From the NCBI RefSeq assembly GCF_000993785.3, contig NZ_CP009922.3:5580001-5644000 (forward strand): a DNA stretch of 64,000 bases, written 5' to 3'. The notes beneath the pieces are model-generated. The model saw nothing but the letters and a program-made list of their open reading frames with translations. It was not told where the DNA came from and made no database searches. Position 1 is the first letter of the stretch. The number at the start of each line of letters is the position of its first letter. Made by a program: the position numbers and the translations under genes. Below are positions 35,295 through 44,463 of the stretch, in pieces. Source of the DNA: Streptomyces xiamenensis. Lineage in GTDB: Bacteria > Actinomycetota > Actinomycetes > Streptomycetales > Streptomycetaceae.

Positions 35295-36695
35295 TTACGC
35301 CCGCGGGGCCTCCGCCCGCTGGTCCGCGTACCCCAGGACGAACAGCGCCTCGGCCACCGCCATCCGCTCCAGCTCCCGCGGGTCCACGCTCTCGTCCACC
35401 GCGTGGATCCGCGCGGCCGCGTCGCTCAGCCCGATCAGCAGGATCTCCGCCTCCGGGTACAGCCCCGCCAGCGTGGCCGTCAGCGGGATCGAGCCGCCCT
35501 GCCCCACCACCGCCATCTCGGCGCCCTCGTACGCCGCCCGCATCGCGTCGGCCATGGCCGTGTACGCCGGGGAGGTGGTGTCCGCCAGGAACCCCTGGCC
35601 CTCACCCGCCGGGTCCACACTCACCCGCGCGCCCCACGGCGCGCGCGCCCGCAGATGGTCCGCCAGCAGCCGGGCCGCGTCACCCGCGTCCACCCCCGGC
35701 GGCACCCGCAGGCTCACCAGCGCCCCCGCGCTCGCCTGCACCGACGGCGTCGCGCCCACCACCGGCGGGCAGTCGATGCCCAGCACCGTCACCGCGGGCC
35801 GCGCCCACAGCCGGTCCGCCACCGTTCCGGAGCCGATCAGCTCCACGCCCTCCAGCACCGCGGCGTCCTCCCGGAAGGCCTCGTCCGCGTACGGCGTGCC
35901 CGGCCACACTCCCGAGGAGTCCAGGCCGTCCACCGAGGTCGAACCATCCGCGGTCCGCAGCGAGTCCAGTATCCGGATCAGCGCCGCCAGCGCGTCGGGC
36001 GCCGCCCCGCCGAACGCTCCCGAGTGCAGATTCCCCTCCAGGGTGTCCACCCGCACCCGCACCATCGCCATCCCGCGCAGCACCGCCGTCACCGTCGGCT
36101 GCCCCGCCCGTACGTTCCCGCTGTCCCCGATCACGATGGTGTCCGCCGTCAGCAACTCCGGGTGCTGCTCCGCGTATCGCTCAAGGCCCCCGGTGCCCTG
36201 CTCCTCGGAACCCTCCACGATCACCTTCACCGTCACCGGCACCCCACCGGCGGCCCGCAGTGCCCGCAGCGCCAGCAGGTGCATCAGCACCCCGCCCTTG
36301 CAGTCGGCAGCCCCCCGCCCGTACCAGCGCCCGGCGCGCTCCGTCAGCGTGAACGGCGGCGAGGTCCACGCGTCCTCGTCCAGCGGCGGCTGCACGTCGT
36401 AATGCGCGTAGAGCAACACGGTCGGCGCGCCCTGCGGACCGGGCAGCAGTCCGTACACGGACTGGGTGCCGTCCGGGGTGTCCAGCAGCCGCACATCGGT
36501 GAACCCCTCGCCGCGCAGCGCGTCCGCGACCCACCGCGCCGCCGCCTGGCACTCGCTCGGCGGGAACTGTTCCGGATCGGCGACCGACCGGAACGCCACC
36601 AGCCGCGCCAGTTCCTCGCGCGCCGCGGGCATCATCGCGGCCACCGACGCGGCGATCGCGGTGTGCGGACCGGAGTGCGGAGAAGAATGCTGCAT
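35295..36695 (-). CDS. M20-family dipeptidase
   Basis: This 466-residue zinc peptidase is of the ArgE/DapE/CPG2 group and closest in layout to bacterial M20 dipeptidases. Metal ligands appear in LLYAHYDVQPP, GRGAADCKGGVLMH, VEGSEEQGTGGL, IGDSGNV and near the C-terminus IGLSDAAARIHAVDES. The dimerisation lid contains GNLHSGAFGGAAPD. ATG 36695 follows AAGGAG by 7 bases. It probably cleaves dipeptides in the cytosol. It converges on the exported surface protein with 25 bases between stops. Confidence 0.93.
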   Translation of the reverse strand: MQHSSPHSGPHTAIAASVAAMMPAAREELARLVAFRSVADPEQFPPSECQAAARWVADALRGEGFTDVRLLDTPDGTQSVYGLLPGPQGAPTVLLYAHYDVQPPLDEDAWTSPPFTLTERAGRWYGRGAADCKGGVLMHLLALRALRAAGGVPVTVKVIVEGSEEQGTGGLERYAEQHPELLTADTIVIGDSGNVRAGQPTVTAVLRGMAMVRVRVDTLEGNLHSGAFGGAAPDALAALIRILDSLRTADGSTSVDGLDSSGVWPGTPYADEAFREDAAVLEGVELIGSGTVADRLWARPAVTVLGIDCPPVVGATPSVQASAGALVSLRVPPGVDAGDAARLLADHLRARAPWGARVSVDPAGEGQGFLADTTSPAYTAMADAMRAAYEGAEMAVVGQGGSIPLTATLAGLYPEAEILLIGLSDAAARIHAVDESVDPRELERMAVAEALFVLGYADQRAEAPRA

Positions 36696-36816
36696 GAAAG
36701 GCTCCTTGAGCTGCGTGCCGCCACCCGCGCACCAACCCCGGGCACGCCCGGGCCGCGTACCTGACCGGGAATGACAGCCGATCATCCCACAGCGAACCGC
36801 CGCCGACCCGGGACCG

Positions 36817-36822
36817 TAGGAT
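36817..36822 (+). promoter_or_regulatory. -10 element TAGGAT for the flavoprotein gene
   Basis: TAGGAT overlaps the upstream in-frame ATG at 36821, so that ATG cannot lie on the transcript. This supports the GTG at 36869 as start, with a leader of about 40 bases. Confidence 0.5.
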
Positions 36823-36868
36823 GCCCACGCGAGGACGGAACGGACGGGCAGCGGGAGCAGCGAACAGC

Positions 36869-38134
36869 GTGAGCAGCGAGAGCGGAGCCGAGAACACAGT
36901 GGTGTGGGACGTCGTCGTCGTCGGAGCGGGCCCCGGTGGCGCCTCCGCCGCGCGTGCCGCCGCCGAGGCCGGGCGGCGGGTCCTGCTTCTGGAGAAAGCC
37001 GAACTGCCCCGCTACAAAACCTGTGGCGGCGGCATCATCGGCCCCTCCCGCGATGCGCTGCCACCCGGCTTCGAACTGCCCCTGCGCGAACGCGTCCACG
37101 CCGTGACCTTCTCCCTGAACGGCAAACTCTCCCGCACCCGACGCTCCAAGCGGATGCTCTTCGGCCTCGTCAACCGCGCCGAGTTCGACCAGCGCCTGGT
37201 CGACGCCGCGGTCCGCGCCGGTGCCCGGCTGCGTACCAGGGCCTCGGTCTCGCGCGTCGAACAGCACGGCCCGGCCGTGCCCGACCGGCGCACCGTCGCC
37301 GTCGTGCTCAGCGGCGGGGAGACGATCCTGGCCCGCGCCGTCGTCGGCGCGGACGGCAGCGCCAGCCGGATAGGGGCGCACGTCGGCGTCCGTCTGGACC
37401 GGGTCGATCTCGGCCTGGAGGCCGAGATCCCGGTCCCGCCCGAGGTCGCCGCCGACTGGGCCGGCCGTGCCCTGATCGACTGGGGCCCGCTGCCCGGCTC
37501 CTACGGCTGGGTCTTCCCCAAGGGCGACACCCTCACCGTGGGCGTCATCTCCGCCCGTGGCGACGGCGCGGCCACCCGTCGTTATCTGGAGGACTTCACG
37601 ACCCGGCTCGGCCTGTCCGGCTTCGAGCCGGCCATCTCCTCGGGCCACCTGACCCGTTGCCGGGACGAGGACTCACCGCTCTCCCGGGGGCGCGTGCTGG
37701 TGTGCGGTGACGCGGCGGGGCTGCTGGAGCCGTGGACCCGGGAGGGCATCTCCTTCGCGCTGCGCTCCGGCCGGCTGGCCGGCCAGTGGGCGGTGCGGAT
37801 CGCCGACGCGGGGGACGCCGTCGACGCGCGCCGCCAGGCGCTCAACTACACGTTCGCCATCAAGTCGGGTCTGGGCGCCGAAATGGGCGTGGGCCGCCGC
37901 ATGATCGGCATATTCGGCCCGCGTCACCGGCTGCTGCACACCGCGCTCATCGGCTTCCGTCCCGCCTGGAACGCCTTCGCCCAGATCACCCGCGGATCCA
38001 CCACCCTGGCCGGGATCGTGCGCAATCACCCGGCCGCCCGCCGCGCCCTGGCCGCGCTGGACCGCACCGACCCCGCCGCGACCCCCGCCGACGAGGGAGC
38101 CACGCCCGCCGACGAGAAGTCGCGCAAGGAGTAA
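36869..38134 (+). CDS. geranylgeranyl reductase-family FAD oxidoreductase
   Basis: The 421-residue flavoprotein saturates isoprenoid or similar double bonds in related systems. FAD motifs are in order: VWDVVVVGAGPGGASAARAA with Glu in LLLEKAELPRYKTCGGG; GADGSASRIG; and RVLVCGDAAGLLEPWTREGI. The tail is acidic and Ala/Pro-rich with a repeated ATPADEGATPADE. In actinobacteria such genes often sit near menaquinone or respiratory genes, which is not the case here. Start chosen at GTG 36869 because a -10 element overlaps the upstream ATG. Confidence 0.9.
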   Translation: MSSESGAENTVVWDVVVVGAGPGGASAARAAAEAGRRVLLLEKAELPRYKTCGGGIIGPSRDALPPGFELPLRERVHAVTFSLNGKLSRTRRSKRMLFGLVNRAEFDQRLVDAAVRAGARLRTRASVSRVEQHGPAVPDRRTVAVVLSGGETILARAVVGADGSASRIGAHVGVRLDRVDLGLEAEIPVPPEVAADWAGRALIDWGPLPGSYGWVFPKGDTLTVGVISARGDGAATRRYLEDFTTRLGLSGFEPAISSGHLTRCRDEDSPLSRGRVLVCGDAAGLLEPWTREGISFALRSGRLAGQWAVRIADAGDAVDARRQALNYTFAIKSGLGAEMGVGRRMIGIFGPRHRLLHTALIGFRPAWNAFAQITRGSTTLAGIVRNHPAARRALAALDRTDPAATPADEGATPADEKSRKE

Positions 38135-38295
38135 CGGCGCCCACACCGTGCGGGGTTCACGGCGAGCCGGTGGCACCCCGTACGGCGTGGACGCGGCGAC
38201 TCAGGGGCCCCTGCCGGGGCGGGGTTGTCACGGCTCCGTGCGTTCGGCCACGCCGCGTGCCGCTCGCCCGGCCCCTTCCGTTTCGGGTGCGTCTT

Positions 38296-39534
38296 TCAGG
38301 AGACGGCCTGGGCCGACCCGCGCATTCCGTACGCGATGGCGGCGGCGGCCGCCGACAGCAGCGCCACCGAGGTCAGGGCCGTCGCCAGGGAGAACCAGTC
38401 GGCCAGGAAACCGATCGCCACCGGCCCCAGCAGCATTCCCCCGTACCCGACCGTCGAGGCCGCCGCCACGCCGCGCGGCCCGGCCAGCGTCCCGGCCTGA
38501 CCGATCGCCACCGGGAAGATGTTCGCCAGACCCAGACCCGTCACCACGAATCCCAGCAGCGCCGGCCACACCGAGGGCGCGAGCGAGGCCAGCAGCATCC
38601 CCGCCGCGGCCACCGAACCGCCGGCCACCATCGCCCGGGTCTGCCCCAGTCGCAGCAGCAGCCAGGTGCCCGACAGCCGTCCCACCGTCATCGCCAGCGC
38701 GAACACGGTGTATCCGGCCGCCGCCAGGCCCTCGCTCGCCAGCAGCGTCTCGCGCAGGTGCAGCGCGCTCCAGTCCGCCAGCGCGCCCTCCCCGTACGCC
38801 GTGCACGCCGCCACCACCCCGAGCACCACGACCAGCCACCCCACCGGGCCCGCCGAGCCGGCCCGCGGCGCGCTCCCGGCCGCGGGTTCCGGCTCCGGCC
38901 CGGGGGCGCGCGGCGCCGGATGGGCCAGCAGCGCGCGTCCGGCCACCACCGCCACCAGTACGCCGATCAGCGCCAGCGCCGACAGATGCCAGGCCGCCGA
39001 CAGCGACCCGGCCACCAGTCCGCCGGCCCCCGCGCCCACCATCCCGCCCAGTGAGAACGCCGCGTGGAAGGAGGGCATCACGGGCCGCCCCAGTGCCGCG
39101 ACCAGATCGACCGCCGCGCTGTTGGCCGCCACGTTCATGCCGCCGAACCCGGCCCCGAACAGCAGCAGCACCGCCCCCAGCACCACGGCCGAATGCGCGT
39201 GCGCCGGCAGCGCCACACTCGCCGACAGCAGCAGCGCCGCGCCCACCGTCACCGGATGGTTGCCCAGCCGCTGACACAACCGCCCCGTCAGCGTCATCGT
39301 CACGACCGCGCCCACCGAGACGCCCAGCAGCGCCAGCCCCAGCGCGCTGGCCGACGCCCCCGTCTGCTCCTTCACCGCCGGGATGCGCACCACCCAGCCG
39401 GCGAACACGAAACCGTCCACGGCGAAGAACGCCGTCAGCGCGTACCGCAGTTGACGCAGCGCCGGATCGACCGTCCTCCGACCGCCGCCGGCCCGGCGGT
39501 TTCCCCGTTCCGACCCGGCCCTGAATTTGTTCAT
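38296..39534 (-). CDS. MFS transporter
   Basis: This 412-residue protein has about 12 membrane segments and a charged central loop (about residues 195-220, APRAPGPEPEPAAG). The first segments contain ALTAFFAVDGFVFAGWVVRIPAVK, typical of a sugar- or drug-type MFS subgroup. The conserved loop between helices 2 and 3 is GRLCQRLGNHP. It diverges from a ROK-family regulator 26 bases away, so that regulator probably controls it, and a sugar or glycoside may be the substrate (inference). ATG 39534 lacks a clear Shine-Dalgarno; a minus-strand TATTCT lies about 22 bases upstream. Confidence 0.9.
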   Translation of the reverse strand: MNKFRAGSERGNRRAGGGRRTVDPALRQLRYALTAFFAVDGFVFAGWVVRIPAVKEQTGASASALGLALLGVSVGAVVTMTLTGRLCQRLGNHPVTVGAALLLSASVALPAHAHSAVVLGAVLLLFGAGFGGMNVAANSAAVDLVAALGRPVMPSFHAAFSLGGMVGAGAGGLVAGSLSAAWHLSALALIGVLVAVVAGRALLAHPAPRAPGPEPEPAAGSAPRAGSAGPVGWLVVVLGVVAACTAYGEGALADWSALHLRETLLASEGLAAAGYTVFALAMTVGRLSGTWLLLRLGQTRAMVAGGSVAAAGMLLASLAPSVWPALLGFVVTGLGLANIFPVAIGQAGTLAGPRGVAAASTVGYGGMLLGPVAIGFLADWFSLATALTSVALLSAAAAAIAYGMRGSAQAVS

Positions 39535-39560
39535 CGAAGGCACAAAGTCAGAATAGGGAC

Positions 39561-40769
39561 GTGACCCGCTCTCGTACAAGGCTGGAACGCGGCCGCAACG
39601 CGCTCGGCCCCGCCCTTCAGCTCGTCCACACCGGACGGGCTCCCACCCGCGCCGTCCTCACCACCGAACTCGGCGTCACCCGTGCCACGGCGGGCGCCGT
39701 CGCGGCCGAGCTCCAGACCCTCGGGCTGATCACCGTGGACGCCCGCCCCGGCGCCCCGGCGGGCGCCCAGGGCCGCCCCTCCCACCGGCTGTCCATCGCC
39801 GATGACGGCCCCGTCGTGCTCGCCGCCCAGGTGCACGCCGACGGCTACCGCGCCGCTCTCGTCGCGCTGGGCGGCGGCATCGTCGCCACCACCCCCGCCT
39901 GCCAGACGGTGGACGCCGACCCCGCCCAGGTCATCGGCGAACTCGTCGCCGCCGGTGCCGAACTCCTGGCCGCCAGCGGGCGCCGCTGCGTCGGGGCCGG
40001 ACTCGCCGTCCCCTCCGCCGTCGCAGAGCCCGAGGGCACCGCCCGCGGGCCGCTGCATCTCGCCTGGCCCGCCGGGGCCCCCGTCCGCGACATCTTCAAC
40101 CGCTGCCTGGCCGACGCCGGATTCACCACCCGGGGCCACTGCGGCAACGACGTCAACCTCGGAGCCCTCGCCGAGCACCGCCACGGCGCCGGGCACGGCG
40201 CCCGCCATCTGCTTTGCGTCGCCACCGGGCACCGCGGCGTGGGCGGGGCCCTCGTCCTGGACGGGCGGCTGCACACCGGCAGCGCCGGGCTCGCCCTGGA
40301 GGTCGGGCACCTCACCGTCGATCCCGCCGGGCGGCCCTGCCAGTGCGGCAGCCGGGGCTGCCTCGACGTGGAGACCGATCCCCTCGCCCTCCTGGACGCC
40401 GCCGGGCGGCCCCCGGGGCCCGAGGGCTCGCTGCTCGATCAGGCCCGCGACCTGATCCGCACCGAGTACGCCACCGACCCGGCCGTGCGCGCCGCCACCC
40501 ACGCCGTCGCCGACCGCCTCGGTCAGGGGCTGGCCGGCCTCGTCAACATCCTCAACCCCGACCGCATCATCCTGGGCGGGCTGCACCGCTGGCTGCTGGA
40601 GGCCGACCCCGCCCGGCTGCGAGCCGCCGTCCGCGACCACAGTCTGTGGGGCAAGGACAGCAACGCCGCCATCCTGCCCTGCACCCTGGACCACAACAGT
40701 CTCGTCGGCGCCGCCGAGCTCGCCTGGCAGCCCATCCTCGACGATCCGCACGCCGCCCTTCCGGGCTGA
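39561..40769 (+). CDS. ROK-family transcriptional regulator
   Basis: The 402-residue protein has an N-terminal winged helix (ALQLVHTGRAPTRAVLTTELGVTRATAGAV with LQTLGLI) and a C-terminal ROK sugar-binding domain. The domain has CVATGHRGVGGALVLDG, LEVGHLTVDPAGRPCQCGSRGC (zinc motif) and NPDRIILGG. The catalytic DG-rich ATP motif at the start of the ROK domain is degenerate, as in repressors. GTG 39561 is only 26 bases from the divergent MFS start, so the two promoters overlap. Confidence 0.92.
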   Translation: MTRSRTRLERGRNALGPALQLVHTGRAPTRAVLTTELGVTRATAGAVAAELQTLGLITVDARPGAPAGAQGRPSHRLSIADDGPVVLAAQVHADGYRAALVALGGGIVATTPACQTVDADPAQVIGELVAAGAELLAASGRRCVGAGLAVPSAVAEPEGTARGPLHLAWPAGAPVRDIFNRCLADAGFTTRGHCGNDVNLGALAEHRHGAGHGARHLLCVATGHRGVGGALVLDGRLHTGSAGLALEVGHLTVDPAGRPCQCGSRGCLDVETDPLALLDAAGRPPGPEGSLLDQARDLIRTEYATDPAVRAATHAVADRLGQGLAGLVNILNPDRIILGGLHRWLLEADPARLRAAVRDHSLWGKDSNAAILPCTLDHNSLVGAAELAWQPILDDPHAALPG

Positions 40770-40791
40770 CCGCCGCCCCGCCCCCACCCCT

Positions 40792-40986
40792 CTACAGCCC
40801 GAAGCCGCCCAGCAGCGAGGCCAGCGACTCACCGCCGGCCGTGATGCCCGGCGCGAGGGCCGTCCCCGACAGATAGAAGCCGAACAGCGCGCACACCACC
40901 GCGTGCACCGGCTTCAGTCCGTCCTTGCGGAAGAACACCAGCATCAGCACCGCGAGCAGGACCACCCAGGAAACCGACAGGATCAC
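40792..40986 (-). CDS. small integral membrane protein
   Basis: A 64-residue protein with a strong N-terminal membrane helix (LSVSWVVLLAVLMLVFF), a positive loop FRKDGLKP and a second hydrophobic segment AVVCALFGFYLSGTALAPGI. Similar small proteins are widespread next to murT in streptomycetes as I recall. Function unknown. The GTG at 40986 was preferred because AAGGGAG lies 5 bases upstream; an in-frame GTG at 41022 would add 12 residues. Confidence 0.7.
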   Translation of the reverse strand: MILSVSWVVLLAVLMLVFFRKDGLKPVHAVVCALFGFYLSGTALAPGITAGGESLASLLGGFGL

Positions 40987-41140
40987 GACCACTCCCTTCA
41001 CCGTAAGCACCCTAAAGCCCACAAAGAGTAATGATCACTCGATACGGGCAAATGGGTGAAAGCCGCCCACGGCACGGGGAACGCCCCCGCCACGCCGCAC
41101 ACTTGACCGGATGCGGTGCGAGTACCGCCACAGACCTCGA

Positions 41141-41146
41141 TAGGCT
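41141..41146 (+). promoter_or_regulatory. -10-like TAGGCT upstream of murT
   Basis: TAGGCT lies 34 bases before the murT ATG at 41181. No convincing -35 was found at the usual spacing. Confidence 0.35.
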
Positions 41147-41180
41147 GGTCATCGGTCTAGGGCAAGGAGGAGCCAGGACG

Positions 41181-42419
41181 ATGTCAGAGAGCACGCCGCT
41201 GTCACCACGGGCCAGGCTGGCCGTGACGGCGGGCAAGGCAGCAGCCGCCGTATCGCGCGCCGCCGGCCGCGGAAGCGGATCGGTGATCGGCGGGCGCGTA
41301 GCCCTGAAATTCGACCCCGAACTGCTGTCCCGGCTCGCCGGACATCTGGACGTGGTCCTGATCTCCGCGACCAACGGCAAAACCACCACCACCCGCCTGG
41401 TCGCCGAGGCCCTGCGCGCCGGTGGCGAGGTCGTCTCCAACGCCCTGGGCGCCAACATGCCCGCCGGCATCACCTCCGCGCTGTCGGCCGGCGCCGAAGC
41501 CCGCTTCGGCGCCCTGGAGGTCGACGAGAAGTACCTCATCGCCGTCGCCCAGGACGTCAACCCCAAGGCGATCGCCCTGCTCAACCTCTCCCGCGACCAG
41601 CTCGACCGCGCGGCCGAGACCCGCATGATGGCCGAGCACTGGCGCGAAGGGCTCCAGGGCACCAAGGCCATCGTCATCGCCAACGCCGACGACCCCCTCA
41701 TCGTGTGGGCCGCGTCCTCGTGCCCCAACGTGGTGTGGGTCGCCGCCGGCCAGGCGTGGAAGGACGACGCCTGGTCCTGCCCCTCGTGCGGCGGAGTGCT
41801 CCAGCGCCCCGACGACACCAACTGGAAGTGCGCCCAGTGCGGCTTCGGCCGCCCCACTCCCACCTGGGTGCTCTCCGGCGACAACGTGCTCGACCCGCAC
41901 GGCGCCTCCTGGCCCATCCACCTCCAGCTCCCCGGCCGCGCCAACAAGGCCAACGCCACCTCGGCCGCCGCCGTCGCCGCCACCTTCGGGATCTCCCCCC
42001 AGGTCGCCCTCCAGCGCATGCAGTCGGTGGCCGCCGTCGCGGGCCGCTACGACGTCGTCCAGTACGAGGGCCGTGACATCCGGCTCCTGCTCGCCAAGAA
42101 CCCGGCCGGCTGGCTGGAGACCTTCTCCCTGATCGACCCGGCCCCGGCCCCGGTCATCCTCGGCGTCAACGCCCGTGGCGCGGACGGCACCGACACCTCC
42201 TGGCTGTGGGACGTCGACTACACCCGGCTCACCGGCCACCCCATCGCCGTCATCGGCGACCGCCGCCTGGACCTGGCCGTCCGCCTGGAGGTGGCCGGCC
42301 AGAACTTCCAGGTCTACGAGACGGCGGCCGAGGCCATCCGCAACCTGCCCCCCGGCCGCATCGAGGCGATCGCCAACTACACGGCGTTCCAGGACCTGCG
42401 CCGCGTCGTCGGCAACTGA
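41181..42419 (+). CDS. murT: lipid II isoglutaminyl synthase subunit MurT
   Basis: MurT, with GatD, amidates the D-glutamate of lipid II to D-isoglutamine in peptidoglycan synthesis. The 412-residue Mur-ligase-type protein has the ATP motif LISATNGKTTTTRLV, GALEVDEKYL, LLNLSRDQLDR, and the four-cysteine zinc ribbon CPSCGG / CAQCGFG typical of MurT. The C-terminal DUF1727 region includes LAKNPAGWLETFSLI and LWDVDYTRL. The ATG at 41181 is preceded by AAGGAGGAGCCAGGACG. gatD follows after 22 bases. Confidence 0.96.
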   Translation: MSESTPLSPRARLAVTAGKAAAAVSRAAGRGSGSVIGGRVALKFDPELLSRLAGHLDVVLISATNGKTTTTRLVAEALRAGGEVVSNALGANMPAGITSALSAGAEARFGALEVDEKYLIAVAQDVNPKAIALLNLSRDQLDRAAETRMMAEHWREGLQGTKAIVIANADDPLIVWAASSCPNVVWVAAGQAWKDDAWSCPSCGGVLQRPDDTNWKCAQCGFGRPTPTWVLSGDNVLDPHGASWPIHLQLPGRANKANATSAAAVAATFGISPQVALQRMQSVAAVAGRYDVVQYEGRDIRLLLAKNPAGWLETFSLIDPAPAPVILGVNARGADGTDTSWLWDVDYTRLTGHPIAVIGDRRLDLAVRLEVAGQNFQVYETAAEAIRNLPPGRIEAIANYTAFQDLRRVVGN

Positions 42420-42441
42420 CACCAAGGAAGGCCAGCACACC

Positions 42442-43170
42442 ATGACCGCCTCCAGCCTGCGCCTGGTCTGGGTCTACCCCGACCTGCTCAGCACCTACGG
42501 CGACCAGGGGAACGTCCTGGTCGTCGAGCGCCGGGCCCGTCAGCGCGGACTCGCCGTCGAGCGCGTCGACGTCCGCTCCGACCAGCCCGTCCCCACCACC
42601 GGTGACATCTACCTCATCGGCGGCGGCGAGGACCGCCCCCAGCGTCTGGCGGCGGAGCGTCTGCGCCGCGACGGCGGCCTCACCAAGGCCGCCGAGTCCG
42701 GCGCGATCATCTTCTCCGTCTGCGCCGGTTACCAGATCCTGGGCCGCGAGTTCGTCAACGACCTCGGCGAGCGCGAGGCGGGCCTCGGCCTGCTGGACGT
42801 CATCAGCGTCCGCGGCACCGGAGCCCGTTGCGTCGGCGACGTCCTCGGCGACGTCGACGAGCGTCTCGGCCTGCCCCAGCTGACCGGCTTCGAGAACCAC
42901 CAGGGCGTCACCCAGCTCGGCCCCGGCGTGCGTCCCTTCGCGAAGGTTCACTTCGGCAACGGGAACGGCACCGGGGACGGCACGGAGGGCGCCTGGCGCG
43001 ACACCATCTTCGGCACCTACATGCACGGTCCCGTGATGGCCCGCAACCCGCAGATCGCCGATCTGCTGCTCCGCCTCCACCTGGACGTTCCCGCGCTCCC
43101 CCCGGTGGACGACCGCTGGTACGACGCCCTGCGCACCGAACGCGTCGCGGCGGCCACCCAGACCGTCTGA
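42442..43170 (+). CDS. gatD: lipid II isoglutaminyl synthase subunit GatD (glutamine amidotransferase)
   Basis: GatD supplies ammonia from glutamine to MurT. The 242-residue class I-like amidotransferase starts LRLVWVYPDLLSTYGDQGN, has the nucleophile Cys in IIFSVCAGYQILG (about residue 94) and the catalytic His in GTYMHGPVMARNP (about 195). An insertion of Gly/Asn-rich residues (NGNGTGDGTEG) precedes the His region. ATG 42442 follows AAGGAAGG. The murT-gatD pair is a core operon. Confidence 0.96.
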   Translation: MTASSLRLVWVYPDLLSTYGDQGNVLVVERRARQRGLAVERVDVRSDQPVPTTGDIYLIGGGEDRPQRLAAERLRRDGGLTKAAESGAIIFSVCAGYQILGREFVNDLGEREAGLGLLDVISVRGTGARCVGDVLGDVDERLGLPQLTGFENHQGVTQLGPGVRPFAKVHFGNGNGTGDGTEGAWRDTIFGTYMHGPVMARNPQIADLLLRLHLDVPALPPVDDRWYDALRTERVAAATQTV

Positions 43171-43187
43171 CCGAGAACGCCGGGTCA

Positions 43188-43193
43188 TATCCT
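43188..43193 (+). promoter_or_regulatory. -10 element TATCCT giving a leaderless transcript
   Basis: TATCCT ends 7 bases before the ATG at 43201, the spacing expected when transcription begins at the start codon. No ribosome binding site is present before this ATG. Confidence 0.55.
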
Positions 43194-43200
43194 GTTGCCC

Positions 43201-44127
43201 ATGGACCACGGTGACCACGGCACGATGGCGGATCTGCCGCCGTTTTCCTTCGCACGCGGAATGGAATTCGGCGGCGATCCCGTCTTTCTCGCGGGCAGCC
43301 TGATCGTGCTCGCGCTCTATCTGTGGGGCGCCTTCCGCCTCCACCGCCGGGGTGACCGCTGGCCCGTCGGCCGCACGGTCTCCTTCGTCCTGGGCATCGT
43401 CTCCATCCTCGCCGTGACCGCCACCGCGCTCAACGACTACGGCATGGTGCTGTTCAGCGTGCACATGGTGCAGCACATGGTGCTCAGCATGGTCACCCCC
43501 ATCCTGCTGCTGCTCGGGGCCCCGGTCACCCTCGCGATGCGGGCCCTGCCCCCCTCGGCGCCCCGCCGGCTCCTGATCGCCTTCCTGCACACCCGCTACG
43601 TACGGGTGCTGACCAGCCCGGTCTTCACGATCCCGCTGTTCATCGCGAGCCTGTACGGCCTGTACTTCACCCCGATCTTCGACTTCCTGATGGGCTCCAG
43701 GACCGGCCACATCGCGATGATGGTCCACTTCCTGGCCGTGGGTCTTGTCTTCTTCTGGCCGATCATGGGCGTGGACCCCGGCCCGCACCGCTCCGGCTAT
43801 GTGATCCGCCTGCTGGAGCTGTTCGCGACGATGCCCTTCCACGCCTTCTTCGGGATCGCGCTGATGATGGGCAGCGAGCCCATGATCGCCACCTTCGCCG
43901 ATCCCGCCGCTTCCCTGGCCACGGACGCCCTGGCCGATCAGTCCGCGGCGGGCGGCATCGCCTGGGCCTTCAGCGAGATCCCCACCGTCCTGGTGCTGAT
44001 CGCGCTGGTCTTCCAGTGGTGGGCCTCGGAGGAGCGCACGGCGCGCAGGGAGGACCGCCAGGCCGACCGTACGAACGACCAGGCCCTGGCCGACTACAAC
44101 GCCTATCTCGCCTCCCTCGCCAAATAA
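43201..44127 (+). CDS. cytochrome c oxidase assembly protein, CtaG/DUF1404-like family
   Basis: The 308-residue membrane protein has about seven helices. Its His-rich start MDHGDHGTMADLPPF and the motifs FSVHMVQHMVLSMVTP and MVHFLAVGLVFFWPIMGVDP match the caa3-type oxidase assembly family. That family is thought to help insert copper into cytochrome oxidase. The cytoplasmic tail is charged (EERTARREDRQADRTNDQ). A leaderless promoter precedes it. Streptomycetes carry several paralogues, so the precise role is not fixed. Confidence 0.9.
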   Translation: MDHGDHGTMADLPPFSFARGMEFGGDPVFLAGSLIVLALYLWGAFRLHRRGDRWPVGRTVSFVLGIVSILAVTATALNDYGMVLFSVHMVQHMVLSMVTPILLLLGAPVTLAMRALPPSAPRRLLIAFLHTRYVRVLTSPVFTIPLFIASLYGLYFTPIFDFLMGSRTGHIAMMVHFLAVGLVFFWPIMGVDPGPHRSGYVIRLLELFATMPFHAFFGIALMMGSEPMIATFADPAASLATDALADQSAAGGIAWAFSEIPTVLVLIALVFQWWASEERTARREDRQADRTNDQALADYNAYLASLAK

Positions 44128-44463
44128 CCCCTGTCGGCCCCCCTCGCCGCGCCCCTGGGTCAGCGCGGCACCACGGTGGGTGCGCCGGCACACCGGTCAT
44201 CCGCTCACCACGTGTGCGTCCGCCGCCGCTCCGGGTGACGCCGAGGGGGGTGCGTTGTGAGGCGGGGCACGAGACGGCGGTCACATCCGATGCGGGGTAG
44301 GAGGCACCCGGCCGCTGCCAAAGCGGACAAAGTGCCCATATGGCCGCTCGCTACGAGGTGTGGTCGCAGAGGCGCTCTTTGCTCCGGGGGCGGGGGCGCG
44401 GGCAGGGTGGCGTTGTCGCACTTCGCGGCATTTCCCTGTCTCGTGAGGATCGAGGTGTTTTGT
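44128..44463. other. 336-base leader region of the SLT protein gene
   Basis: No gene is supported. The region is probably the promoter and leader of the secreted SLT protein, whose message may start well upstream. AT-richer sequence near 44320-44345 (AAAGCGGACAAAGTGCCC) is the likeliest promoter area. I looked for a c-di-AMP (ydaO) riboswitch, which often precedes such genes, and did not see its conserved blocks. Confidence 0.4.

Noticed and set aside
42250..44193. A 647-residue minus-strand frame
   Set aside because: Antisense of gatD and the CtaG-family gene; no recognisable domain.
44200..44463. c-di-AMP (ydaO) riboswitch before the SLT gene
   Set aside because: The long leader and gene type fit, but the conserved sequence blocks of that riboswitch were not found.
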